Origin: Granulicella paludicola
GTDB lineage: Bacteria > Acidobacteriota > Terriglobia > Terriglobales > Acidobacteriaceae
DNA length: 64,000 nt
NCBI RefSeq assembly: GCF_025685545.1
Contig: NZ_JAGSYC010000022.1
Span: forward strand, 186,001-250,000
Direction: 5' to 3'
The notes beneath the pieces were generated by a model. That model did not search any database, was not told where the DNA came from, and saw only the letters and a program-made list of their open reading frames with translations. The position numbers were made by a program, and so were the translations under genes. Positions within the stretch are counted from its first letter, which is position 1; each line of letters begins with the position of its first letter. Positions 50,579 through 58,573 of this stretch are shown one piece after another.

Positions 50579-51736
50579 ATGACTGGCTCGAACTCCCTCC
50601 CCCACCCTTCTGACGACCACCGCTTCCTCGCACCGGCGCGGGTAAACCTCCTCGGCGAACACACCGACTATACCGGCGGATTCGTGTTGCCGATGGCAAT
50701 CCCTTTCTACAACCGCGCGACAGTCACCCCGGCAGAGAGCGGCTACAGCTTCAGCAGCGCACTGTTCGAAACCACCCGCGCGATCACTGCCGAGGACCGT
50801 TCGCCTCGCGCACGGAACTGGACGGATTATCCAGTCGGCGTACTGCGACAACTTCAGCAGCGCGGCATCGAACCACCCCCGTTCCACTTGCACCTCAGCG
50901 GCAATGTGCCCTTCGGTGCAGGCGTCAGTTCCTCCGCATCCGTTGAAATCGTCACCGCCTACGCTCTGCTGGCGTTCACAGGCACACGGCTAAAGCTCGA
51001 AGAGATCGCCGTCCTTTGCCGCGCTGCAGAGAATGAATATGTCGGTTCGCCATGCGGCATCATGGATCAGTTCTCCATCGCGGCGGCGAAAGCCGGACAC
51101 GCTCTGCTGCTCAACACACGTACCCTGCACTATGAGCACCTGCCGATGAACCAGGGCGCACTTGCAGCTACTCAGATCGTCGTCTGCAACTCCATGGTCA
51201 AGCACTCCATCGCGTCCGGAGAGTACGGCATCCGCCACAAGCAGGTGATGGATGGCCAGGCAGCAATGCAGAGAAAGTTTGCTGGTCTCGCCGACCTCGG
51301 CGACGCCACATTACAGCAATTGGAACAGGCACGTGGAGAGATGTCGCATGAGTCCTACCTACGCTGCCGCCACATCGTCTCGGACAACGCCCGCGTGATG
51401 CTGGCGAAAGACGCGATGTTTGCGGGCGACCCCGTCTCTCTCGGCAGGCTCATGCTGGAAGGTCACGCCAGTGAACGAGATGACTTCGCCTGTAGCTGTG
51501 ACGAGGTGGACTTCCTGGTCGATACCGCAGCATCTCTCCCCGGCTGCTTCGGTGCCCGGCTCACCGGCGGCGGCTTCGGCGGCTGCACGGTGAACTTAGT
51601 CGATCGCAATCAGAGCGAGGCCTTCTCAGCAGCTCTGCGCAAGGCGTATCAGGAGAAATACGATATCGCAGCCGATGTGTTTGTTTGCGATGCGGTCGAC
51701 GGGGCCGAGATTCGCAACTCTACGGAGCAGGTTTAG
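50579..51736 (+). CDS. galK: Galactokinase
   Basis: 385 residues from the ATG at 50579. It phosphorylates galactose at C1 with ATP, the first Leloir step. GHMP-kinase motifs are all present: the galactokinase signature RVNLLGEHTDYTGGFVLP near residues 20-37, the ATP loop NVPFGAGVSSSASVE near 105-119, GIMDQF with the catalytic Asp, and the C-terminal GARLTGGGFGGC. It starts a galK-galT-galE operon. Upstream are a LacI-type operator and a -10 box. Confidence 0.97.
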   Translation: MTGSNSLPHPSDDHRFLAPARVNLLGEHTDYTGGFVLPMAIPFYNRATVTPAESGYSFSSALFETTRAITAEDRSPRARNWTDYPVGVLRQLQQRGIEPPPFHLHLSGNVPFGAGVSSSASVEIVTAYALLAFTGTRLKLEEIAVLCRAAENEYVGSPCGIMDQFSIAAAKAGHALLLNTRTLHYEHLPMNQGALAATQIVVCNSMVKHSIASGEYGIRHKQVMDGQAAMQRKFAGLADLGDATLQQLEQARGEMSHESYLRCRHIVSDNARVMLAKDAMFAGDPVSLGRLMLEGHASERDDFACSCDEVDFLVDTAASLPGCFGARLTGGGFGGCTVNLVDRNQSEAFSAALRKAYQEKYDIAADVFVCDAVDGAEIRNSTEQV

Positions 51737-51739
51737 CTA

Positions 51740-52777
51740 ATGAACGATACCTTTTTACAATCGCCGCACCGTCGCTGGAACGCGCTCAAGCGCGAGTGGG
51801 TGCTTGTCTCTCCGCATCGCACGCAGCGTCCGTGGCAGGGCCAGACCGAAGAGACCGCGAAACCCACGACTGCGCAGTATGATCCGACCTGCTATCTTTG
51901 CCCCGGCAACACCCGCGCCGGTGGACACATCACTCCGGACTATAGCGGCACCTTCGTCTTCGAAAACGACTACGCAGCTCTAAAGCCCGATGTGACGCCC
52001 GCAACCTTCGACCTGGCGAGTGCCGGTCTTCTGCGCGCAGAGACCGAACGTGGCATCTGCCGTGTCGTTTGCTTCGATCCTCGCCACGACCTCACACTCG
52101 CCACCATGGAACTGCCCGCGATCCGCCGCGTCGTCGCAACCTGGGCGGAACAGGCCGCCGAACTTGGAGCCGATCCAAAGATCCAGTACGTGCAGATCTT
52201 CGAGAACCGTGGTGCCATGATGGGCGCGAGCAATCCGCACCCCCATGGACAGATCTGGGCTACCGAGCATATCCCGAATGAGCCCGCGCTCGAACTCGCC
52301 TCGCAACTGGAATACTTCGCGGCGCACGAATCGCCACTACTTTCTGACTATCTCTCGCTCGAGCTGAAGCAAGCCGAACGCATCGTCGCAGAAAACAATA
52401 CCTGGGTCGCCCTTGTACCTTTCTGGGCCGTGTGGCCGTTCGAACTGATGCTGCTGCCGAAACAATACGTATCCTCCATCGATACGCTCAGCGAAGAGCA
52501 ACGCGAAGGCCTGGCCGCTATGTTGCAACAGGTTGCCGCTGGCTACAATCGCGTCTTCGATACGCCGTTTCCGTATTCCATGGGTCTGCACTCCGCACCC
52601 ACCGATGGCGAACCACATCCCGAGTGGCTTATGCATCTGCACTTCTATCCGCCGCTGCTGCGGTCCGCTACGGTGCGCAAGTTTATGGTCGGCTTCGAGC
52701 TACTGGGTTCACCGCAGCGCGACATCACACCGGAATCCGCAGCCGACACGCTGCGCAAGGTTATGGCACAGTCTTAG
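51740..52777 (+). CDS. galT: Galactose-1-phosphate uridylyltransferase
   Basis: 345 residues. It swaps the sugar phosphate between galactose-1-phosphate and UDP-glucose. The active-site HPH motif is in SNPHPHGQIW near residues 164-173. CYLCPGN near residue 52 carries the structural metal-binding Cys pair of class I enzymes, and a C-terminal HLHFYPP supplies further His ligands. The stop of galK is 3 bases upstream and galE starts 8 bases downstream. Confidence 0.96.
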   Translation: MNDTFLQSPHRRWNALKREWVLVSPHRTQRPWQGQTEETAKPTTAQYDPTCYLCPGNTRAGGHITPDYSGTFVFENDYAALKPDVTPATFDLASAGLLRAETERGICRVVCFDPRHDLTLATMELPAIRRVVATWAEQAAELGADPKIQYVQIFENRGAMMGASNPHPHGQIWATEHIPNEPALELASQLEYFAAHESPLLSDYLSLELKQAERIVAENNTWVALVPFWAVWPFELMLLPKQYVSSIDTLSEEQREGLAAMLQQVAAGYNRVFDTPFPYSMGLHSAPTDGEPHPEWLMHLHFYPPLLRSATVRKFMVGFELLGSPQRDITPESAADTLRKVMAQS

Positions 52778-52785
52778 GAGAGAAG

Positions 52786-53760
52786 ATGAACGTCCTTATC
52801 ACCGGCGGCGCCGGATATGTCGGTGGCACCGTAGCCACCATCCTGATGCAGGCAGGCCACAAGGTTACCGTGCTCGATAACCTCTGCCACTCCAAGCGCA
52901 ACGAGGTTCCAGCAGGTGCCGAATTCGTAGAACTCGACATTGCCGACCGCCCTAACGTGGAGTCGCTTCTCCGCGAGTTGAAGCCCGATGGCGTCTTCCA
53001 CTTCGCGGCGCTCATCGAAGCCGGCGAGTCGATGCAGAAGCCCGAGATTTATTTCCGCAACAACACCGCTTACACGCTCGCGCTACTTGAGGCCATGCAC
53101 GCGACCGGGACCAATAATCTTGTCTTCTCTTCCACCGCAGCTGTCTACGGCGAACCGAAGTCCACGCCCATTCCTGAGACCGCCGACCTCGCCCCGACCA
53201 ACGCCTACGGCGAATCCAAGCTCCTCGTCGAGCACATGCTGCGCTGGTTCCATCGCATCCACGGTCTGCGCTATGCCGCTCTGCGCTACTTCAACGTGGC
53301 TGGCTCGCTGCCGGGTCGCGGTGAAGCGCACGAACCGGAGTCGCACCTCATCCCGCTCATCCTTGATGTGGCCCTCGGCCGCCGCGACAAGATCTTTATG
53401 TACGGCGACGACTACGACACACCCGACGGCACCTGCATCCGCGACTACATCCACGTCGCCGATCTTGCGGACGCTCACATCCTCGCATTGAAGGGCCTTG
53501 AAAAGACGCCGCAGATGATCTACAACCTCGGCAACGGCAGCGGCTTCTCAGTGAAGGAAGTAATCGAAGGCGCGCGCCGCATCACGGGCCACGCTATCCC
53601 CGCGGAGATCAAGCCACGACGTGCTGGCGATCCGGCCAGGCTTGTCGCCAGCTCGGAACTCGCCAAGGCCAACCTCGGCTGGCAGCCCAAGTTCTCCGAC
53701 ATCGACAGCATCCTTCAAAGCGCTTGGGACTGGCAACAGATTCGCTACCAGCAGCGCTAA
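52786..53760 (+). CDS. galE: UDP-glucose 4-epimerase
   Basis: 324 residues from the ATG at 52786, preceded by TTAGGAGAGAAG. The frame is open 354 bases further upstream, but that part is the shadow of galT. It interconverts UDP-galactose and UDP-glucose. The NAD Rossmann motif is LITGGAGYVGG at residues 4-14. The SDR catalytic residues are in FSSTAAVYGEP and the YGESK motif (Tyr and Lys). The C-terminus has the GalE block NLGNGSGFSVKEVI and GDPARLVASSELAK. Its stop overlaps the convergent DUF2165 gene by 3 bases. Confidence 0.96.
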   Translation: MNVLITGGAGYVGGTVATILMQAGHKVTVLDNLCHSKRNEVPAGAEFVELDIADRPNVESLLRELKPDGVFHFAALIEAGESMQKPEIYFRNNTAYTLALLEAMHATGTNNLVFSSTAAVYGEPKSTPIPETADLAPTNAYGESKLLVEHMLRWFHRIHGLRYAALRYFNVAGSLPGRGEAHEPESHLIPLILDVALGRRDKIFMYGDDYDTPDGTCIRDYIHVADLADAHILALKGLEKTPQMIYNLGNGSGFSVKEVIEGARRITGHAIPAEIKPRRAGDPARLVASSELAKANLGWQPKFSDIDSILQSAWDWQQIRYQQR

Positions 53761-54251
53761 GCTTCTGGCTCCGCCATCATCAAAATCAACAGGACGACGC
53801 CTTCGCAAGTGAACATGCGAAACGCGGCGTCCTGCCCGTTCCACAGCTTCGATTGCCACATCAGAAACCACTCCGCGCCAACTGACAGAAACGCCACAAA
53901 CCAAAGCAGCATTCCTGCGGTAAGCGCTGCGATACCCAATCGCTTGGCTCGCTGGAATTCAGCAGCAGGAACATGCAATGCACGAAACAGCGCCACCGAA
54001 CCCCACCAGCACAGCACCGCGTTGAGCGTCTCCCACACGATGATGCTCACATAGAACGCCACGTGCACCGCTGGAGCTGAGATCGCGCGCCACATCCCCT
54101 GGTTGCCAGGAAACGTCGAGTCCATCATCAGCACATGCCGCACAAACTGGTAGTTCGAGTTGAAATCGGTGATGTTGTTGAATGCGACCAGCGTGAAGAA
54201 GAACGCCATCGCAGCCAGCAACAAGACTTTGGCTAAACGCGCCATGCTCAT
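53757..54251 (-). CDS. Small integral membrane protein (DUF2165 family)
   Basis: 164 residues from the ATG at 54251, chosen because AAGGAG lies six bases before it. Four hydrophobic helices are visible: LAKVLLLAAMAFFFTLVAF, VAFYVSIIVWETLNAVLCWW, LGIAALTAGMLLWFVAFLSV and AAFRMFTCEGVVLLILMM. NNITDFNSNYQFVRHVLMMD with GNQGMWRA is the typical first-loop signature of DUF2165. Function is unknown. It is divergent from the RidA gene (86-bp gap) and convergent with galE. Confidence 0.82.
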   Translation of the reverse strand: MSMARLAKVLLLAAMAFFFTLVAFNNITDFNSNYQFVRHVLMMDSTFPGNQGMWRAISAPAVHVAFYVSIIVWETLNAVLCWWGSVALFRALHVPAAEFQRAKRLGIAALTAGMLLWFVAFLSVGAEWFLMWQSKLWNGQDAAFRMFTCEGVVLLILMMAEPEA

Positions 54252-54337
54252 GAAGAGCTCCTTATCCGGTGAGGTGTTCTCCATGCTATCGCAACTCTGT
54301 TCGCGACTATGCGCCGTGCTACAGTATCTCCATTCCA

Positions 54338-54811
54338 ATGAATAGCCCTGCACCGATCAACGATCCTTACGCAGCCCTACAGCAGCTTGGGCTCAAGCTT
54401 CCTCTGCCTCCCGCGCCCGGTGGAAACTATATGTCTGCAAAGACCAGTTCCGGCATCGTCTATCTCGCAGGAGTCATCTCGCAAACTCCAGATGGTCTGT
54501 TGACCGGTACAGTCGGCCTTGACCGCACCATGGAAGAAGGCTATGACGCAGCCCGCAGCTGTGCGCTGTTGCAGCTTGCGGTGCTCGAACAGCACCTGGG
54601 CTCACTCACGAAGATTCGCAGCATCCTCACCGTCAACGGCTATGTGAACTCTGTTCCCGGCTTCGCGGATTCGCCCAAGGTCATCAACGGCGCCTCTGAT
54701 CTCCTACTTGCCGTCTTTGGCGAGCCGGGCCGTCATGTGCGCGCAGCCATCGGGGTCAGCGGTCTGCCTCGGCATGCGATTGTCGAGCTGCAGATGACGG
54801 TGGAGATCTAA
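54338..54811 (+). CDS. RidA (YjgF/UK114) family protein
   Basis: 157 residues from the ATG at 54338. There is no Shine-Dalgarno; TACAGT 12 bases upstream suggests a very short leader. RidA-fold proteins hydrolyse reactive enamine/imine intermediates or act as specific deaminase-type enzymes in ring-degradation operons. Visible blocks: GIVYLAGVISQTPDG, ARSCALLQLAVLEQHLGSL, ILTVNGYVNSVPGF and RAAIGVSGLPRHAIVELQMTV. The LP before RHAIVE occupies the conserved segment of the substrate pocket, but the canonical Arg is shifted to a RH pair, so activity could differ from true RidA. The next gene starts 2 bases after its stop. Confidence 0.85.
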   Translation: MNSPAPINDPYAALQQLGLKLPLPPAPGGNYMSAKTSSGIVYLAGVISQTPDGLLTGTVGLDRTMEEGYDAARSCALLQLAVLEQHLGSLTKIRSILTVNGYVNSVPGFADSPKVINGASDLLLAVFGEPGRHVRAAIGVSGLPRHAIVELQMTVEI

Positions 54812-54813
54812 CC

Positions 54814-55761
54814 ATGGCTGAACATCAACTCTCAGCAGCACCCACGCACTCTCGCTGGAACGCCGACCTGCCGGCGCGTCTGATCATAGCCCCCGGCGAC
54901 ACCGTTCACTTCGAATGCGTGGACTCCAGTGGAGCGCAGGTGCATCCCGGCATGACCGTCAAAGAGTTCCAGGAGATCGACCGCGGTCTCATTCATGCGC
55001 TTACTGGACCCATAGCTATCGATGGTTCAATGCCGGGCGACGTGCTGCAGATCGATGTGCTCAACGTGCAGCACAAGGGTTGGGGCTGGTCCAGCGTCAT
55101 CCCGGGGCTGGGCTTTCTCATGCAGCGCTTCGCTGATCCTTTTCTATTTCACTGGAGTCTCGAGGCAGAGTTCTCGTACTCGCTCGCGCCTGCCGCATTG
55201 CCGCTGCGGCCCTTCTGCGGCATCATGGGCGTCGCTCCCGCCGAACGTGGCGAGTTCCGCACACGGCCGCCAGGCATCTTTGGCGGCAATATGGACGTGC
55301 GCGAACTCGCCACCGGCTCCACGCTCTACCTGCCCGTACAGCAGCAGGGTGCGCTGTTCTCCTGTGGCGACGCCCACGCAGCGCAGGGCGATGGCGAAGT
55401 CTGCATCAACGGCATCGAATGCCCCGCAGATGTCTCTCTACGTTTCAAGCTTCACAAGCAGCAACCGCTATCCGCACCTCTTATCGAATCAGCACCTTCG
55501 GACGAGTCCGGCCCCACCTGGCTCGTCGTTGAATCGCACACAGATACCCTCACCGCCGCCCTCAACGCCACCGATCGCATGGTCGACCTGCTAGTCTCAC
55601 GCTGGGGTTTTGAGCCCGTCTATGCCTACCTACTGTGCAGCGTAGCCATGAAGCTGCAGATTAGCCAGGTGGTCAATGAGCCGATGATCACGGTCTCCGC
55701 AGCGATCGCAAAAAGCATCCTGCCAGCACGGACGCTCTTTCCTGTTCAAGGCCTCGCATGA
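54814..55761 (+). CDS. Acetamidase/formamidase family protein
   Basis: 315 residues, typical length. It has the FmdA/AmdA family layout: PGDTVHFECVDSSGAQV, IHALTGPIAIDGSMPGDVLQ, PLRPFCGIMGVAPAERGEF, PGIFGGNMDVRELATGSTLYLPVQQQGALFSCGDAHAAQGDGEVC (cited in parts). The GGNMD and GDAHAAQGDGE motifs carry the metal-binding and catalytic acidic residues. These enzymes release ammonia from small amides such as formamide or acetamide. It is the middle gene of a tightly packed trio with RidA and HpxZ-like proteins. The substrate here may be a ring-opening product instead of free formamide. Confidence 0.9.
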   Translation: MAEHQLSAAPTHSRWNADLPARLIIAPGDTVHFECVDSSGAQVHPGMTVKEFQEIDRGLIHALTGPIAIDGSMPGDVLQIDVLNVQHKGWGWSSVIPGLGFLMQRFADPFLFHWSLEAEFSYSLAPAALPLRPFCGIMGVAPAERGEFRTRPPGIFGGNMDVRELATGSTLYLPVQQQGALFSCGDAHAAQGDGEVCINGIECPADVSLRFKLHKQQPLSAPLIESAPSDESGPTWLVVESHTDTLTAALNATDRMVDLLVSRWGFEPVYAYLLCSVAMKLQISQVVNEPMITVSAAIAKSILPARTLFPVQGLA

Positions 55762-56150
55762 TCATCAACGATCCAGACACCGTCGCCGAATTGCAGCAAC
55801 TCTATCCACGTTACGAAGACGCGCTCGTTAACAACGACGTGGAAGTACTCACCGCGATGTTCTGGTCGTCGACCCACGCGATTCGCCTTGGCGCAGGTGA
55901 GAACCTCTACGGCGTCGATGAAATTGAAGCCTTTCGCAAATCACGCCCCTCCGTGGGCTTAGCACGTCGCACCATTAGGCTTGAAATTGTCACCTTCGAC
56001 ACCGACTTCGGCAGCATCACGCTGGAGTTCGAGCGAGATACGCCTAATGGCATCGTGCGTGGACGCCAGAGTCAGGTGTGGGTGCGGCTCGATGAAGGTT
56101 GGCGCGTTGTCTCCGCGCATGTCTCCATCTTGCCAGCGCCTAAGACGTAA
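55758..56150 (+). CDS. hpxZ: HpxZ/AtzH-like protein (DUF3225, SnoaL-like fold)
   Basis: 130 residues. The start overlaps the amidase stop (ATGA). It matches the small alpha+beta cone-fold proteins found with oxalurate (hpx) and cyanurate (atz) catabolic genes: YPRYEDALVNNDVEVLTAMF, HAIRLGAGENLYGVDEI and FRKSRP early, WVRLDEGWRVVSAHVSIL at the end. In those pathways it accompanies amidase-signature enzymes acting on dicarboxylated ureas, and an amidase gene lies at 63097 here. The tail overlaps the convergent DUF3891 gene by 11 bases. Confidence 0.8.
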   Translation: MIINDPDTVAELQQLYPRYEDALVNNDVEVLTAMFWSSTHAIRLGAGENLYGVDEIEAFRKSRPSVGLARRTIRLEIVTFDTDFGSITLEFERDTPNGIVRGRQSQVWVRLDEGWRVVSAHVSILPAPKT

Positions 56151-56961
56151 CAGAGACATCGAGCTCTTCATACTTCGCCGCGTCGAGCGCAGCCTTTAGC
56201 TCTTCGTTGCTCGCAAAGCTCTTGCTCGGCACATACCGCGCCCGCAGCTTGAAGACGATCTTCTGCTCTGCGAACGGATAGGGCGTCAAACGAAAGCTCC
56301 GCTCTCCAACGCGCTCCACTTTCACCTCGCTCGCGCCACCACTCTTCAGCGGAAGAGCGTGCAGAAGATTCGCATCACCATCAAAATCGACACAGCTAAG
56401 CAGTGAGAGATTGTCGCAGGCCTGCAGTAGCTGAAAGTGCTTGTCCAGCGACTCCAGCGTCAAGTGGTCCGCGTCCATCTCGCCATCTTCCAGCAGCCGT
56501 TCGCGGAGCGCGCGCTGTAGCGTCTTCTGCTCCACCAGAAACTCATCGAGGAAGGGCAGATCCTCCGTTCGAATGGTACTGCGGTCCGCTCGCTCCGAGA
56601 GCAAATTATAGGTATGCATCGAAATCAGAATCGCAGCATATGGCTCTTCCTGCGCGATCAGTTGTACAGCTTCTCGCCGCACTTTGAGATAAGCAGCAAG
56701 ATCGATCTCCTCAAACGCGGAATACTTCCCGACCAACTCCGATGAAAACGCCGCAGGTTTGCCCGCCTTCGTCACCATCGGCATCGCATCCCGCCCGCGC
56801 CAACCATCGTCATGCCTATAGATCGCACGCAGTACGCGCTCCCAAGGCTCTGGCGCTGCAAAGAAAGCATTGCCCCAATGCGAGGCGAACTCGCCCGCAA
56901 GGTGCGCGTGGTCCGGATGCGTCACCAGCCACCAGCCGTCACTCGTCTCGAATCTCAGCAC
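56140..56961 (-). CDS. DUF3891 family protein
   Basis: 273 residues, cytoplasmic. The layout fits DUF3891, an all-helical family with scattered conserved His residues: WLVTHPDHAHLAGEFASHWG at the N-terminus, AIYRHDDGWRGRD near residue 47, ISMHTYNLLSERA near 110, and LLQACDNLSLLSCVDF near 180. The His/Asp pattern recalls HD-type metal proteins, but no activity is established. It lies 74 bases downstream of the ABC permease gene on the same strand and may be the last gene of that transcript. Confidence 0.78.
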   Translation of the reverse strand: MLRFETSDGWWLVTHPDHAHLAGEFASHWGNAFFAAPEPWERVLRAIYRHDDGWRGRDAMPMVTKAGKPAAFSSELVGKYSAFEEIDLAAYLKVRREAVQLIAQEEPYAAILISMHTYNLLSERADRSTIRTEDLPFLDEFLVEQKTLQRALRERLLEDGEMDADHLTLESLDKHFQLLQACDNLSLLSCVDFDGDANLLHALPLKSGGASEVKVERVGERSFRLTPYPFAEQKIVFKLRARYVPSKSFASNEELKAALDAAKYEELDVSVTS

Positions 56962-57035
56962 GCAATTTTCTCCACTCTTAACCTGACTTCTATTGGGTCT
57001 CTCTTAGCTGAACAGACACGTTTCAGACCGACAAA

Positions 57036-57809
57036 TCATGCCGATTCATGCCACTTGTGCAGCATGAGCCATTCGAAGAACATCACAGTGAACAGCATTG
57101 AAAACCCCAACGCAGTCGCCGCGATCACATACGCAAACAACAGATCAATCTGTGCCTGCGTCTGCGCGTACAGTATCGAGTATCCGATTCCCCCATGCCC
57201 AACCTGACCGGATCCAGCAAAGAGTTCTCCGGTGATAGCGCCGATCACGGCGATTCCGCTGGCAATGCGCGCGCCCAAAAAGAAATGCGGCAACGCATGA
57301 GGCAATCGCAACCGTCGCACGATCTGTCCCTGGCTCGCGTTGTGCATCAGGAAAAGTTGCACCAGGTTCTCATCCACGCTCACCAACCCCTGCGTGGTAT
57401 TCGCAATGATCGGTGCCAGACAGATGATGAATGAGATCACTCCAACCGACAGCATCCCTGGCCCAAACCATACGATAATCAACGGTGCCACCGCTACGAT
57501 CGGCACCGTCTGCAGCATCACGGTGTAGGGGAATACAAGTTTTCTCACCCAATCCAACCGAGCAAAGATCAATGCGATTAAGACACCCACAACGATGCTT
57601 GCGATAAGGCCACCGACGGCCGCCTCGGCAGAGACAACCGTCGCCGACCAGAGATCCGGTAGGTGCAGCAGGATTGCCCTTCCCACAGACATAGGTGTGG
57701 GCAACATGAAAGGCGCGATTCCGAATGCCAGGATCGCCAAACGCCAAAGCAGCAGAGCGCAAGCAAACACAGCAAGGCTCGCTGCGGCAAAGATACCCTT
57801 GCTCTTCAT
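57036..57809 (-). CDS. ABC transporter permease (SsuC/TauC/ThiX type)
   Basis: 257 residues with about six transmembrane helices (AAASLAVFACALLLWRLAI at the start, VVSAEAAVGGLIASIVVGVL, VGVISFIICLAPIIANTT, then IASGIAVIGAITGELFAGSG). The inner-membrane-component EAA loop is at LPHALPHFFLGARIASGIA, which docks on the ATPase. The type imports nitrate, sulfonates, taurine or pyrimidine precursors with a periplasmic binding protein. No such binding-protein gene is next to it. Its ATG overlaps the ATPase stop by 4 bases. Confidence 0.92.
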   Translation of the reverse strand: MKSKGIFAAASLAVFACALLLWRLAILAFGIAPFMLPTPMSVGRAILLHLPDLWSATVVSAEAAVGGLIASIVVGVLIALIFARLDWVRKLVFPYTVMLQTVPIVAVAPLIIVWFGPGMLSVGVISFIICLAPIIANTTQGLVSVDENLVQLFLMHNASQGQIVRRLRLPHALPHFFLGARIASGIAVIGAITGELFAGSGQVGHGGIGYSILYAQTQAQIDLLFAYVIAATALGFSMLFTVMFFEWLMLHKWHESA

Positions 57810-58573
57810 ACGCGGTGCGCCTCCCTCAACAACTTCGACGTACGATTCACCAGCACATCGAACTCTTCGCTCTCACGCATCTCCGCAGTTCTTGGGAACG
57901 GGAGATCGACCACGATGTCGTGCGCAATTCGACCTGGATGAGGAGCCAGCACGATGATCCGCGACGACAGAAATACCGCCTCCGCAACCGAGTGCGTCAC
58001 AAACACAACCGTCCAGTTTTGTTCTTGCCGTAATCGAAGCAGCTCTTCATTCATACGATCGCGCGTCATTTCATCGAGTGCCGCGAACGGCTCATCCATC
58101 AACAGCAGTCGAGGTCTCGTCGCCAATGCTCGCGCGATCGACACACGCATCTTCATGCCGCCAGACAGCTGCCGCGGATAGCTTTTGCCTACTTTCGACA
58201 GCCCCACCAGCTCAAGCAGCTTCTGAACAGTCGTCGCAGTCTCTTCGCGTGTGCGCCCTTCAAGTTCCAACGATAGCGCTACATTTCGCTCCACCGTGCG
58301 CCACGGCAGCAGAGTTGCATCTTGAAACACGAACGACACCAGCTGCCGTGCATTCTTCGGCAGTATCCCGTTCACTGCGATTTCGCCATCCGAGGGCAAC
58401 GAGAGGCCGGCGACCAGCTTGAGCAGTGTCGACTTCCCGCAGCCTGAGGGCCCGATGATGGAGACAAACTCCCCGCGCTCAATCGATAGATCGACTCCCT
58501 GAAGCACCGGCACCTCATCCGTAGAAAAGCGTTTGCTCACGCCCGTCAGAAGCACTTCAGGCACACTTGTCAT
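57806..58573 (-). CDS. ABC transporter ATP-binding protein (SsuB/TauB/NrtD type)
   Basis: 255 residues. Walker A is GPSGCGKST near residues 42-50, Q-loop VFQDATLLPW, signature LSGGMKMRVSIARAL, Walker B LLLMDEPFAALDE, and switch His in VVFVTHSVAEAV. The sequence type clusters with nitrate/sulfonate/taurine importers. The ATG overlaps the stop of the CocE/NonD gene and the stop overlaps the permease ATG, so the importer is made with the enzymes of the same operon. Confidence 0.95.
   Translation of the reverse strand: MTSVPEVLLTGVSKRFSTDEVPVLQGVDLSIERGEFVSIIGPSGCGKSTLLKLVAGLSLPSDGEIAVNGILPKNARQLVSFVFQDATLLPWRTVERNVALSLELEGRTREETATTVQKLLELVGLSKVGKSYPRQLSGGMKMRVSIARALATRPRLLLMDEPFAALDEMTRDRMNEELLRLRQEQNWTVVFVTHSVAEAVFLSSRIIVLAPHPGRIAHDIVVDLPFPRTAEMRESEEFDVLVNRTSKLLREAHRV

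Noticed and set aside
52432-52785. 118-codon N-terminal extension of galE
   Set aside because: It lies wholly inside galT in another frame. The ATG at 52786 has a good ribosome binding site and begins exactly at the Rossmann motif.
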